64,000 nt of DNA from an uncultured Clostridia bacterium (GTDB taxonomy: Bacteria; Bacillota; Clostridia; Oscillospirales; Acutalibacteraceae): positions 60,261-124,260 of the forward strand of contig CALWVE010000040.1 in assembly GCA_944384905.1 (NCBI GenBank), read 5' to 3'. The translations under genes and the position numbers were made by a program. How positions within the stretch are numbered: the stretch's first letter is position 1; every line of letters begins with the position of its first letter. Below, in pieces: positions 44,290-53,143 of this stretch. Under the pieces are notes generated by a model that was not told the DNA's origin, searched no databases, and was given only the letters and a program-made list of their open reading frames with translations.

Positions 44290-46686
44290 ATGAGTCAGAC
44301 ATTCACTCCCAACTCCAGCGGTTATATTTGCCACTGGTTGGTTACCGAACCCAAAGAAGAGCTATATTATCCCGATTTTTTCCTTTCGAATCAGCTTCAG
44401 TTTGAAAAGAAACTGCGCGAGCAGATTGCCGACGACGCCTTGCAGGCTCCGCCCAGCGAAATCGTACTGGGCCAGCCCGCTTTCGAGGGCTACAAGTGGC
44501 AATATTACAACGCCGGGAACAACTGGTTCCTCGATCTGAGCAAGTTCTATCATTCGCTCACCAAAGTGGAATACTGGGCCGCCACTCGCCTGGTTGCGGA
44601 TGTTCCCCGCTCTGTCAGCGCACGCGTATGGACGTACGAAGCGGTTGACCTGCGGCTCAACGGCGAAAAAATTGTAAGCATCAAAGAGCCGGTTTACAAG
44701 CCGATCCGCTGGGCAGACGTCACCCTGGCGCTCAAGGCCGGCGAAAATGAATTGTTTGCCCGCCTGCAGGATCTGGGCGTGCGCGATACCCGCAACATCT
44801 TCGGCATTCAGCTGCTCGGCGACATCAGCGGCCTCACGGTTTCGCTGCCCGATCCCGAACATAGCCTTAAACTGGCCGAAGCCGAAGCCTGGCTGCTGGG
44901 CGTCACCCTGCAGAACAACTGCTTCACGGCGCAGACTCCGCCGCCCGCTCCCGTTCAGGTGGATACCGCCTGCTGGGAAAACGGCACGCAGTTTGCGTAT
45001 GATTCCGAAGGCGCCGTGGTTCGCCTGTCCCTCACGCTGGAAGGCCAGACGCTGACCCGCGAAATCGAACAGCCCGAAAAAGCGCCGCCGGTCGTTACCC
45101 GCGCTGCAAACCGCGACGAAGCCGTGAAAAACGCCATCGCCGCCCTGCTTGAAAAGCTCGATCCCGCCCGTTCCAAGGGCAACATGAACGCCATTCTGCT
45201 GCATTATTACTGCGGCGTGCAGAGCGAAGCGGATTTTGAAAATCTGCATGGCATTCTGCACCGAATCGATATCCGCGAAGACTGCGCAGACTTCCTGCTT
45301 TCGGGCGTTATTCGTCTGGTTGCCGGCTACAAAGATAAGATCCCGGCCGATGAAATGGCGCGCATCAAGGAAACAATCCTTAACTTCCGCTACTGGATGG
45401 AAGAAGACGGCGCAGACGGTATGTGCTTCTGGAGCGAAAACCATGCCCTGCTGTTCCATTTCTGCCAGTTGGGCGCGGGCTATCTGTATCCGGACGAAAC
45501 CTTTGTCCGCAGCGGACGTACCGGCCGCGAACAGTATGCGCTGGCACTCAGCCGCTGCCGTGAATGGCTCGATTCCGTGGGCTCCACCGGTTTTGAAGAA
45601 TTCCTCAGTCCCGGCTATATGTGCGTAACGGCTGCCGCGCTGATGGGCGTTATCGATTTTGCCGATGACGAAACCTCCGCCATGGCCGCCAAGGTGATGG
45701 ATCGTGAATTCGAAATGCTCGCCATGCATACGTTTGACGGCGTGCTGATCGGGCCGCGCGGCCGTATTTACCGCGATGTGGTGCATCCGCATCAGCAGGA
45801 GATTCAGGGCTTCCTGAAATACATCGACGACAGCGCCGCCGATAACGCCTCTCCGTGGCTGTGCGCAATTCTCACCTCGAAATACCACTTTAAAGACGAG
45901 CTGCTCCCGCTGATTGCTCAGCCGCAGGATGTGACTTATCCCAATGGCAACACGGAAATCAGCCTCTACAAAACGAAAGACTGCATCCTGAGTTCGGTTG
46001 CTTCTCCGCGCAGTGAATCCTTCACGGGTGGCTGGACCAACGAAACCGCCAGCAAACAAGACCCGTATGCCGACGGCAACTTCACCTATATGTATGTGAA
46101 AGCGCTCAACGAGCGCTACCACGGCACGACGAAGTTCGAGCCGGGCGTGTTCGGCTATCAGCAGCATTTGTGGAGCGCGGCGCTCTCCAATGTGTGCCAT
46201 GTGTTCACGAACCTCCCGGGCGGCACGTTCGACGCTTCGGCTATGCGTCCCGGCTACTGGTACGGCAACGGTCTGTTCCCGGCCGTGAAGCAGGAACACA
46301 GCAAAATCGGCGTGATCTACCGTATTGAAGACACCTATCCGGTGAAGTTCACGCACCTTTACTGGCCGGAAGACACCTTCGACGCCACCGAAACGGAAGG
46401 CGGCTGGCGTTTTGGCCGCTGCCAAACCGGCTACGTCGGCGTATGGTGCAGCGGTGTGCTCACCCCACACAACGACAAGCTGATGCGCAGTGAACAGCGC
46501 TGCTATGATGCCGATCAGGCCTATGTATGCCGCGTTTCGGGCGAACAGGAACAGAGCTATGAAGCATTCAAGGCGGCCTGCCTGGCTTCCACGCCTGCTT
46601 TTGATCCCGCCACGATGACGCTCACAGATGCCGAAGGCTACTCCCTGCGCTGGGAAAAGCACACCAACAATACGCAGGTTATCTGA
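44290..46686 (+). CDS. Large protein of unrecognised family, candidate uronate-polysaccharide-active enzyme
   Basis: 798 residues with no signal peptide, hence probably cytoplasmic. Residues 1-185 or so look like a beta-sandwich with jelly-roll-type repeats (WTYEAVDLRLNGEKIVS). About 275-560 are helical, as in an alpha/alpha toroid, with a striking FWSENHALLFHF (380-391) and GFEEFLSPGYMC (434-444). The C-terminal part is beta-rich. Aromatic and acidic conserved-looking motifs suggest a lyase or glycosidase of heparinase-like architecture, but I do not recognise the family. Position after aldolase, kinase and KdgF suggests it supplies uronates. ATG after GGAGG, and a strong terminator after the stop. 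Confidence 0.6.
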   Translation: MSQTFTPNSSGYICHWLVTEPKEELYYPDFFLSNQLQFEKKLREQIADDALQAPPSEIVLGQPAFEGYKWQYYNAGNNWFLDLSKFYHSLTKVEYWAATRLVADVPRSVSARVWTYEAVDLRLNGEKIVSIKEPVYKPIRWADVTLALKAGENELFARLQDLGVRDTRNIFGIQLLGDISGLTVSLPDPEHSLKLAEAEAWLLGVTLQNNCFTAQTPPPAPVQVDTACWENGTQFAYDSEGAVVRLSLTLEGQTLTREIEQPEKAPPVVTRAANRDEAVKNAIAALLEKLDPARSKGNMNAILLHYYCGVQSEADFENLHGILHRIDIREDCADFLLSGVIRLVAGYKDKIPADEMARIKETILNFRYWMEEDGADGMCFWSENHALLFHFCQLGAGYLYPDETFVRSGRTGREQYALALSRCREWLDSVGSTGFEEFLSPGYMCVTAAALMGVIDFADDETSAMAAKVMDREFEMLAMHTFDGVLIGPRGRIYRDVVHPHQQEIQGFLKYIDDSAADNASPWLCAILTSKYHFKDELLPLIAQPQDVTYPNGNTEISLYKTKDCILSSVASPRSESFTGGWTNETASKQDPYADGNFTYMYVKALNERYHGTTKFEPGVFGYQQHLWSAALSNVCHVFTNLPGGTFDASAMRPGYWYGNGLFPAVKQEHSKIGVIYRIEDTYPVKFTHLYWPEDTFDATETEGGWRFGRCQTGYVGVWCSGVLTPHNDKLMRSEQRCYDADQAYVCRVSGEQEQSYEAFKAACLASTPAFDPATMTLTDAEGYSLRWEKHTNNTQVI

Positions 46687-46703
46687 TTCATTTAAACAAA
46701 GAA

Positions 46704-46752
46704 AACGGCGTTTCCGAAAGCTTAAAGCTTGCGGCGAACGCCGTTCTTTTTT
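46704..46752 (+). terminator. Strong terminator between convergent genes
   Basis: AACGGCGTT and AACGCCGTT pair around an inner AAGCTTAAAGCTT palindrome, then CTTTTTT. The T-run overlaps the stop codon of the convergent LCP gene, and an A-run on the other side allows use on both strands. Confidence 0.85.
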
Positions 46753-47791
46753 AGTTTGCGCTCAGCCTTTCTTTCAGCAAATTGCGGCAGGCTGTGAGAT
46801 CCGGTACGATTACCGACATCTCCCGAATACTGGCGTAGGTGTACGTTCCGCCAGCGGGAATCGCAAAAGTATCGATACTACCCGTGCGCAACAACGGGTA
46901 AAAATCCGCAACATAGCGCAGCATTTCTCCGTTTGAAAGGTCAACCGTCATCAGCGGCAGCAGCGTATCGGCCAGCGAAAGGATTTCTGAAAGCGAAGCC
47001 GTTCGAATCTTTTCAAAAACGGAAAGCAAAACTGTTCGCTGTCGGCTTGTCCGCCCAAAATCGGAATCGAGATAGCGGATCCGCGCATAAAACAACGCCT
47101 GTTCGGCGTTAAAATGATTTTCTCCCCGCACGGCATACGTCTGCCCGTTTTCATGGAAATATTCATATTCCGCATCGGTGAGCGTAATATCCACGCCGCC
47201 CAATGCATCGATCACAGCCTCAAATCCGCCAAAATCAATCTCTATATTTGCATCGATCGTAAGACCGAAATTCTGCTCAATCGTTTGATCCAGCAATTCC
47301 GCTCCGCCAAACGCATAGGCCGCGTTGATCCGGTTATCCTGATAGCCGGGAATCTGCACATACAGATCCCGCAAAAACGAAACCATGCAGATTTTCCCGG
47401 AAGTCCGGTTGATGCTGCATAAAATAATCGAATCGGACCGTCCCCGGCCTTCTCCCTCGCGGGCATCCTGCCCGATCAGCAAAATATTCGTGACATCTCC
47501 GGTTAAGCCAAGTGGGTTTCCATCCGACCAGATCACACTATCGGGGTCAATCTCAGATAAATTCGCGTTCGGCTTTCCCTCTTCCTGCTGAACGCGGGAA
47601 GCATATTCTTCCTCATTCATATACGAGGCCGAATCATCGGGGCGCTGAATTTTATTCATATAATGCCAGGTCATTCCCACTACCGACGCTGCAAACGCCA
47701 CCGTAATCAGCAAAATGGAACCCACAACAATCTTCCATACACGGCGTTTTCTTAGCTTGTCACCATCTTTTTTCTGTACATCCTGTTCCAT
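46751..47791 (-). CDS. LytR-CpsA-Psr (LCP) family glycopolymer transferase
   Basis: Membrane-anchored enzyme that attaches undecaprenyl-linked glycopolymers to peptidoglycan. The 346-residue protein has one N-terminal transmembrane helix after a basic cytoplasmic tail. The LCP domain carries conserved charged motifs GRGRSDSIILCSINR, VSFLRDLYVQIPGY and RINAAYAFGG. The ATG at 47789-47791 lies six bases after AGGAG, and the first in-frame ATG would overlap that site. It is last of three genes with a GT4 and a phosphosugar transferase, so it probably attaches the polymer they initiate. Confidence 0.9.
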   Translation of the reverse strand: MEQDVQKKDGDKLRKRRVWKIVVGSILLITVAFAASVVGMTWHYMNKIQRPDDSASYMNEEEYASRVQQEEGKPNANLSEIDPDSVIWSDGNPLGLTGDVTNILLIGQDAREGEGRGRSDSIILCSINRTSGKICMVSFLRDLYVQIPGYQDNRINAAYAFGGAELLDQTIEQNFGLTIDANIEIDFGGFEAVIDALGGVDITLTDAEYEYFHENGQTYAVRGENHFNAEQALFYARIRYLDSDFGRTSRQRTVLLSVFEKIRTASLSEILSLADTLLPLMTVDLSNGEMLRYVADFYPLLRTGSIDTFAIPAGGTYTYASIREMSVIVPDLTACRNLLKERLSAN

Positions 47792-47807
47792 GCTATCTCC
47801 TCTCATC

Positions 47808-48905
47808 TTAGACCTGCTTTGGTTTGTCCAGCGGCAAAACCTCCAGTGTGCGTCTCACCACTTCTTGCCGGTCAAAATATTTTTCTACAAGGCGGCGTCC
47901 GGCTTCGCCCATGCGCTTGCGTTCATCTGTCTGCATGTCGAGAAAAGTTTTGAAACATCGATACAAACTATTGGCATCCGCCCTGCGGCAAAGCAGCCCA
48001 TTTTTTCCGGGCTCAACCGCTTCACGGCATCCCGGCACATCGGTGGTAATCAGCGCACGCGCACAAGCGGCGCCTTCCAGCAAAACATTGCTCATCCCCT
48101 CGTGATAAGACGGCAGCACAACGCAATGCGCCGCCGCATAAAGCGGGCGGACGTCCTGCTTAAATCCATGAAAACGAACGATTCCCTGCTGCATCATCTT
48201 TCGTACGGCTTCTTGGTAATTTTCTTCAAAGAATCCTGCCAAATCCAAAGTGAACCGATAACCGCGCTGTTTGAGTTTTCGTGCGGCTTCAAACAGCTCT
48301 TCAATCCCTTTCTCTTTCATGATTCTGCCTACAAACAAAAAGCGGATACCCTGGCTTTCGTCCGGATAAGGCAGCGGGACAAAATGCTGCAAATTCACCC
48401 CGGCCCCATGCAGCAAAACGGCTTTCTCTTTTGGAATAATTTTATGCTGTATAAAGCATTTCGCGTCGCTTTGATTTTCAAAAAAGACTTTTTCCGCTGT
48501 TTTGAGTCCTATTTTATACATCCGGGGAACAATCTGCTTCAATCCCTTTCGATAAAACGCGGAACCCAACCCCTGCACGTGTGCATAAAAGGGAATCTCA
48601 AGCCGGCGGCAGGCATAGCCCGCATAGATATTCGGCTTAATCGAATATAGAATCGCAAAATCCGGCCGTTCTTCTTGCAAAACAGAACGATATCTTGTAT
48701 ACAGCCGACCGTCTACATACGGATTCATCCCTCTGCGGTCTACGTCAACTTCTATACAGCGGCAGCCTAAAGCTTCAAACTTCTTCTCATAGCCATCAAA
48801 AGGCATACAGAGTACAACTTCTGCGCGCTCCAGCAGAGCATCCACAAGCTCTCGGCGGAACTTCCAAAGCATCTGAGCATGATTCGTAACGATCATGATT
48901 CTCAA
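47808..48905 (-). CDS. GT4 family glycosyltransferase (PglA-like)
   Basis: Cytoplasmic retaining glycosyltransferase of 365 residues that likely adds the second sugar to the undecaprenyl-linked first sugar. It has an N-terminal Rossmann half and a C-terminal donor-binding half with FLFVGRIMKEKGIEELFEAA and the EX7E-type HEGMSNVLLEGAA. YSIKPNIYAGYAC resembles PglA-type HexNAc transferases. Translation starts at a TTG at 48903-48905, ten bases after GGAGGG and overlapping the stop of the preceding gene. The in-frame ATG three codons later is too far from the ribosome site. Confidence 0.86.
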   Translation of the reverse strand: MRIMIVTNHAQMLWKFRRELVDALLERAEVVLCMPFDGYEKKFEALGCRCIEVDVDRRGMNPYVDGRLYTRYRSVLQEERPDFAILYSIKPNIYAGYACRRLEIPFYAHVQGLGSAFYRKGLKQIVPRMYKIGLKTAEKVFFENQSDAKCFIQHKIIPKEKAVLLHGAGVNLQHFVPLPYPDESQGIRFLFVGRIMKEKGIEELFEAARKLKQRGYRFTLDLAGFFEENYQEAVRKMMQQGIVRFHGFKQDVRPLYAAAHCVVLPSYHEGMSNVLLEGAACARALITTDVPGCREAVEPGKNGLLCRRADANSLYRCFKTFLDMQTDERKRMGEAGRRLVEKYFDRQEVVRRTLEVLPLDKPKQV

Positions 48906-49555
48906 CTCTGTTTCTCCCTCCTCTTCCCGCCTTCGGCAACACCTCTTTGCAGCAACACGGCTGCAAAGGTGCCGAAAAAGCAGCGGATATCGATTCCCAA
49001 TCCAAAGTTTCGGGCATATTCTGCATCTAATCGCGCTTTTTCTTGAATGGTCAGCTCATCCCGACCGTGGATTTGTGCCCAACCCGAAATGCCTGGACGA
49101 AGCTCATCCACGCCTGTTCCTTTACGCAGGCGGAGCAGTTCTTTTTCATTGCGAAGCGCCGGACGCGGACCAATCAGCGAAAGTTTAGCGCCGAGTACAA
49201 TGTTAAACAGCTGCGGCAATTCATCCAGAGAAGTTCGCCTTAAAAAATGTCCCACACGTGTGATATATCGTTCGGGATCGTGCAGTTCACAAGTCGGAAC
49301 CTCCGGCGGCGTATCCACCCGCATGGTGCGAAATTTATACATGGTAAATGCTTTCTGGTGCATTCCCAACCTGATCTGATGAAAAAACACAGGCCCGCCG
49401 TCATCCAGCTTAATCGCAATCGCAATCAATAAAAAAACAGGCAGCAAAAGTAAAATCCCGACTATGGCTACCAGAAAATCAAAAAACATTTTCAAAAATC
49501 TGTAACGCTTCTGCGATTTTGTCAGGTGGTAAGATTCATTTTTTTCATGAAACAA
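48902..49555 (-). CDS. Undecaprenyl-phosphate phosphosugar transferase (WbaP/PglC-like)
   Basis: Monotopic membrane enzyme that loads the first sugar-1-phosphate on undecaprenyl phosphate. The 217-residue protein has one hydrophobic re-entrant helix (MFFDFLVAIVGILLLLPVF), then FFHQIRLGMHQKAFTMYKFRTM, PQLFNIVLGAKLSLIGPRPA and PGISGWAQIHGRDELT, the full family signature. I favour a TTG start at 49553-49555, which has GGAGGT at proper distance. An ATG eight codons upstream has no site. It leads a three-gene operon with GT4 and LCP. Confidence 0.88.
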   Translation of the reverse strand: MFHEKNESYHLTKSQKRYRFLKMFFDFLVAIVGILLLLPVFLLIAIAIKLDDGGPVFFHQIRLGMHQKAFTMYKFRTMRVDTPPEVPTCELHDPERYITRVGHFLRRTSLDELPQLFNIVLGAKLSLIGPRPALRNEKELLRLRKGTGVDELRPGISGWAQIHGRDELTIQEKARLDAEYARNFGLGIDIRCFFGTFAAVLLQRGVAEGGKRREKQS

Positions 49556-49626
49556 ATCTTTGCCACCTCCATACTGCATAAACGCTTGCTTTTACAATAC
49601 TATTCCCACCCGAATCGAAAGCATAC

Positions 49627-49676
49627 AAAAAAGCAGATATTACCTCAAACACACGTTTTGGTAATATCTGCTTTTT
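49627..49676 (-). terminator. Bidirectional terminator before the phosphosugar transferase gene
   Basis: AAGCAGATATTACC pairs perfectly with GGTAATATCTGCTT over 14 bases, with A-runs and T-runs on the flanks. It ends transcription of the downstream-oriented membrane protein gene at 49706. Confidence 0.85.
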
Positions 49677-49705
49677 ATCGCAATCTATGCAATTGAAGAA
49701 TCGAA

Positions 49706-50290
49706 TTATTTTTCTGATTTTACAACGGGACGTTTTGGATGAGGAAGAATCATCTGACCATCCTGATCAAAATCAATAGCGCGCCGCGGCTCCGGCATAT
49801 CAGGCAACACAAAGGGGTCATCATATTCCGCATTGCCGTAATCTTCGGCCGCACGAACCTGGTTTCCGCGCACAAACATGCTGTCGTAGTCATAATATTG
49901 AACCACAACCTGCAAAAAGTTATTTACGCAAGCAACCATCTTGGTACCGTTCTTTTCAACAACGTGTTCACGCTCTGTTGAAAAGATCACCTTCGAACCT
50001 GCCCAGATTCCACCGGATAATACCGAAAGAATCGCAACCATGGTAATGGCAGCACCGACCATGCGCAAAAAAGTGCCTTTTTCTTTTCCGCGCAACCAAA
50101 AACAAAAAACTACTACAATCTGTGCAAACACCGCCACTGCAAGCACCATCAGTAAACTATAGGCCACAAGCCGGACCGTTGCACGCAGCGCCAGACCATT
50201 CATAGCCAAAATAATCTGCAACACACGCCCGGAAACAGCCGCAGCAGCCAACAACAGCAGTGTAGCTAACAGCGATTTTCTCAATTTCAT
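49706..50290 (-). CDS. Membrane protein of unknown function
   Basis: 194 residues with three predicted transmembrane segments at about 8-30, 38-66 and 76-102. A hydrophilic C-terminal half follows that contains YYDYDSMFVRGNQ and ends with DFDQDGQMILPHPKRPVV. I do not recognise the family. The ATG at 50288-50290 is about six bases after AGGTGA; a GTG three codons upstream is also in frame. It is a single gene with a clear promoter and a 14-base-pair terminator. Function unknown. Confidence 0.65.
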   Translation of the reverse strand: MKLRKSLLATLLLLAAAAVSGRVLQIILAMNGLALRATVRLVAYSLLMVLAVAVFAQIVVVFCFWLRGKEKGTFLRMVGAAITMVAILSVLSGGIWAGSKVIFSTEREHVVEKNGTKMVACVNNFLQVVVQYYDYDSMFVRGNQVRAAEDYGNAEYDDPFVLPDMPEPRRAIDFDQDGQMILPHPKRPVVKSEK

Positions 50291-50396
50291 AAAACTCACC
50301 TATCTAAACACACAGCTACTCATTTACATTTTATATTCACCAAATTAACTTATGTCATCACTTATTGAGAAACGGAATTCTTTCTGCTTGGTCTTC

Positions 50397-50426
50397 ATTA
50401 TAGCATCAGGAATTCTAAACTGTCAA
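50397..50426 (-). promoter_or_regulatory. Predicted promoter of the unknown membrane protein gene
   Basis: Consensus TTGACA at 50421-50426 and consensus TATAAT at 50397-50402 on the minus strand with an 18-base spacer. Leader of about 100 bases. Confidence 0.75.
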
Positions 50427-50442
50427 CCAAATCTGCCCCAAT

Positions 50443-50472
50443 CAAAACAGCACCGGAAAAATCCGGTGCTGT
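50443..50472 (-). terminator. Terminator of the ABC permease operon
   Basis: CAGCACCGGA pairs perfectly with TCCGGTGCTG, followed by TTTTGATT on the minus strand, about 75 bases after the second permease gene. Confidence 0.75.
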
Positions 50473-50547
50473 CCAGGCGTTTTATGAAGTGAAGATTCAA
50501 AGCAGGGATTGAAACATAGTTCTTTGTATTCGCAGGTTCAAAAGAAA

Positions 50548-51480
50548 TTAACCCTTGATGGCGCCGATCATAACGCCCTTTACGAAGTACTTCTGAACAA
50601 ACGGATAAACCAGAAGAACCGGAATCAAAGCAACAACGATTACCGAGTACTTAATAACTTCAACCAGAGTAGCCAGCTGAGCAGCCAGTTCAGGATCGGA
50701 AACAGTAGACGGGTCGATGTTAGCAGAGAGCAGGATCTCCTTCAGGAACAGCTGCAGCGGGAACAGGTTTCTGTCGTTGAGGTAGATCATAGCATGGAAG
50801 TACTGGTTCCAGTGACCTACACCATAGAACAGAACCAAAACTGCGATAACTGCCTTGGAAAGCGGAATAACGATCGACGTAAAGAACTTCAAGTCGCTGC
50901 AACCATCGATGCTGGCGGCTTCCAACATATCTTTCGGGATGTTGGATGCAATAAACGTTCTGGCAACGATCATGTTGTACACGGACATGGAAAGCGGGAG
51001 AATCATAACCCACACGGTGTTGATCAGGTGCAGGCTACGGTTCAGGATGTAGGCCGGAATCATACCGCCGCCAAAGAACATCGTAAATGAGAACAGGAAC
51101 ATAAAGATGTTTCTGCCGGGCAGATCCGAACGAGCCATAGGATAAGCGCACATCATCGTCAGAGAGATGTTCCACAGCGTACCTACAACCGTGTATCCCA
51201 GGGAGTTACGGAAACCAGTCCAGATGTTGGGGTTGTTAAAGCACTGGTTATAACCGTTCAGGTTAAAACCGACAGGCCAAATGTAAACCTGACCGGACTG
51301 TACCGCACCACCAGAGGAGAAAGATGCAGCGATAACGAACAAGCAGGGATAAGCGACCAGGATCAGGAAGATGGTCAGGAAAATACCGATGACCACATAG
51401 AAGGTCTTATCCGCCACAGACGCATTGGCAAAACTGAACAGACTGTTTTTGCCTACTTTTTGAGCTTTTGCTTTTGCCAT
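50548..51480 (-). CDS. Carbohydrate ABC transporter permease (MalG/LplC type)
   Basis: Inner-membrane permease of 310 residues with six predicted transmembrane helices. The EAA loop EAASIDGCSDLKFFTSIVIPLS contacts the ATPase. It belongs to the CUT1 LplC/YtcP group that carries oligosaccharides in Firmicutes. Its partner permease is 20 bases upstream. No solute-binding protein or ATPase gene is adjacent. CUT1 systems often share one MsmK-type ATPase, but the missing binding protein is unusual. Substrate unknown; the uronate locus 4 kb away makes uronate oligosaccharides a candidate. Confidence 0.88.
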   Translation of the reverse strand: MAKAKAQKVGKNSLFSFANASVADKTFYVVIGIFLTIFLILVAYPCLFVIAASFSSGGAVQSGQVYIWPVGFNLNGYNQCFNNPNIWTGFRNSLGYTVVGTLWNISLTMMCAYPMARSDLPGRNIFMFLFSFTMFFGGGMIPAYILNRSLHLINTVWVMILPLSMSVYNMIVARTFIASNIPKDMLEAASIDGCSDLKFFTSIVIPLSKAVIAVLVLFYGVGHWNQYFHAMIYLNDRNLFPLQLFLKEILLSANIDPSTVSDPELAAQLATLVEVIKYSVIVVALIPVLLVYPFVQKYFVKGVMIGAIKG

Positions 51481-51500
51481 GACTAATAATCCTCCTTTCC

Positions 51501-52460
51501 TTAGAACAAGCCGCTGCCGGTCACTTTGTTACTAATGAAGTTGACCGTCATCAACAAGATAAAGTTGATAATCGAGTTAAACAGACCGATAGCCGTAGAA
51601 TACGAATAGTCACTTACACCGGTCAGACCGACTTTGTATACATAAGTCGAAATGATTTCGGAATAGGTCAGGTTCTGCGTGTTCTGCAGCAGATAGGTCT
51701 TTTCATAACCCACGCTCATCAGATGGCCGATCTGCATGATCAACATGATAACAGCCGTCGGAAGAATGGTGGGGATATCCACATGCCAGCAACGCTGTGC
51801 ACGGTTGGCACCGTCGATGATGGCAGCTTCATGCAGAGAGGGATCTACGCCGGCCAGAGCAGCAATGTAAATAACAGCGCTGTAACCGGTGCTCTGCCAG
51901 ATACCGGACCAAACATACATATGTTTGAAAGCCGGGCCGCTTGTCAAAATAGCGGGGGCACTGCCCATGGGCTGACCGGAAATGGCGGACCAAGCGATAC
52001 CCCAGATACCGATACGGTTGTTCAGCAGCTGCTGCAGCAAACCAACCATGATAACGGTGGAAATGAAGTGCGGAACATATGTAACGGTCTGTACAACCTT
52101 AGCATATTTCGCGCTGGGGAAAGCATTGATACACAGAGCGAAGAAAATGGTGATCGGGAAGCCCGCAACCAGAGAATAAACGGAGAGCACCAAGGTGTTC
52201 TTCACGATATCCCAGAAGCGGTAGCTGTTAAAGAACTCAAGAAACTGATCAAAGCCAACCCACGGGCTGCCGAAGATACCCAGTTTATACTTGTAGTCTT
52301 TAAAAGCGATAATCAGGCCGCACATAGGGCCATACATAAAGATAACGACATAAATGAACGGAATGGCGAGAAGCGCATACAGCTGCCATCTCTCACAAAT
52401 CCGCGCCCAAACCGACTTCGGTTTGTTCAATTGAATCGCGGTGGGGTTATTTGCACTCAA
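51501..52460 (-). CDS. Carbohydrate ABC transporter permease (MalF/LplB type)
   Basis: Inner-membrane permease of 319 residues with six transmembrane helices and EAA loop EAAIIDGANRAQRCWHVDIP. It resembles the LplB/YteP group of polysaccharide-oligomer transporters. I assign a TTG start at 52458-52460, seven bases after AGGAGGA. The open frame continues 44 codons upstream, but the only upstream ATG has no ribosome site and those residues do not look like a permease N-terminus. It heads the two-gene operon behind a 250-base leader. Confidence 0.86.
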   Translation of the reverse strand: MSANNPTAIQLNKPKSVWARICERWQLYALLAIPFIYVVIFMYGPMCGLIIAFKDYKYKLGIFGSPWVGFDQFLEFFNSYRFWDIVKNTLVLSVYSLVAGFPITIFFALCINAFPSAKYAKVVQTVTYVPHFISTVIMVGLLQQLLNNRIGIWGIAWSAISGQPMGSAPAILTSGPAFKHMYVWSGIWQSTGYSAVIYIAALAGVDPSLHEAAIIDGANRAQRCWHVDIPTILPTAVIMLIMQIGHLMSVGYEKTYLLQNTQNLTYSEIISTYVYKVGLTGVSDYSYSTAIGLFNSIINFILLMTVNFISNKVTGSGLF

Positions 52461-53143
52461 TTCGATTCCTCCTGTTCTGTTTTGTAATGCAAATAGAAGT
52501 GGTTTCAAATCCTGCGGACACTTCACCATATCATGCACAATCTGATAAGATTGCTCTGCCCTATCTTGATCCCCGCGGGGCGGGAGAACCAACGGAAAAA
52601 CAATACCACTCAGAAACGGCTCCGGGTTCCTTTTTACACCTCCCGCGGCTCAAATTCCTCCTCGTTAACGCCCGGGTGATTTGGTGCAATTGAACAATAG
52701 AACCTTCAATATGGTATGATTATAATATCATGTGTAGACGCTTTTGTCAATAAATTTGAAAAAAAATATGCTTTACCGGTAAAAAATAGACAAAATGTAG
52801 TGTCGTCCGATTTGTCGTTCATTTTTGCGCAATATTTGTTTCGGCATGTTGCACAAAAAACGTTGGTATTCCTCTTTTTGCACGCTACTGAAAATTCTAT
52901 TTGTTCACAGAACAGCAATAAATGTGTTGTCTATTTTTCTCTTTATTTGCTTCTTCGTTGTCCAAAAATGTACACTTTGCATCCGAACCGTAAAAAATCT
53001 TTTAATTTTTTCTCTTTTTCTCCCCTTTCAAAGCAGAAATTTGAAAAAATTTACAAGCTTCTCTTTCTTTCGCCCAGTTTTTCCTGTATACTGTGTTGAA
53101 AGCACATTTATGCAATTTCAATCCGAGAAAAGAGGTTTATTTT
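52461..53143. other. Divergent intergenic region between permease and cyclophilin genes
   Basis: 683 bases without a convincing gene. The part up to about 52715 is the permease leader; it contains two extra GGAGG-type sites (minus strand, near 52635-52660) and a possible 30-codon TTG-initiated frame. From 52760 to 53130 the DNA is very AT-rich. A TATACT at 53087-53092 may be the -10 of the cyclophilin gene, with no good -35. Nothing else was recognised. Confidence 0.6.
52722..52750 (-). promoter_or_regulatory. Predicted promoter of the ABC permease operon with cre-like overlap
   Basis: Consensus TTGACA at 52745-52750 and TATTAT at 52722-52727 on the minus strand with a 17-base spacer. The spacer contains AAAAGCGTCTACA, a partial match to a CcpA cre site, which would suit a sugar transporter. 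The cre reading is weak. Confidence 0.7.

Noticed and set aside
44362..46662. A 766-codon open frame antisense to the 798-residue protein
   Set aside because: The sense gene has a good ribosome site, a terminator and co-directional pathway neighbours. The antisense frame has neither start signal nor recognisable motifs.
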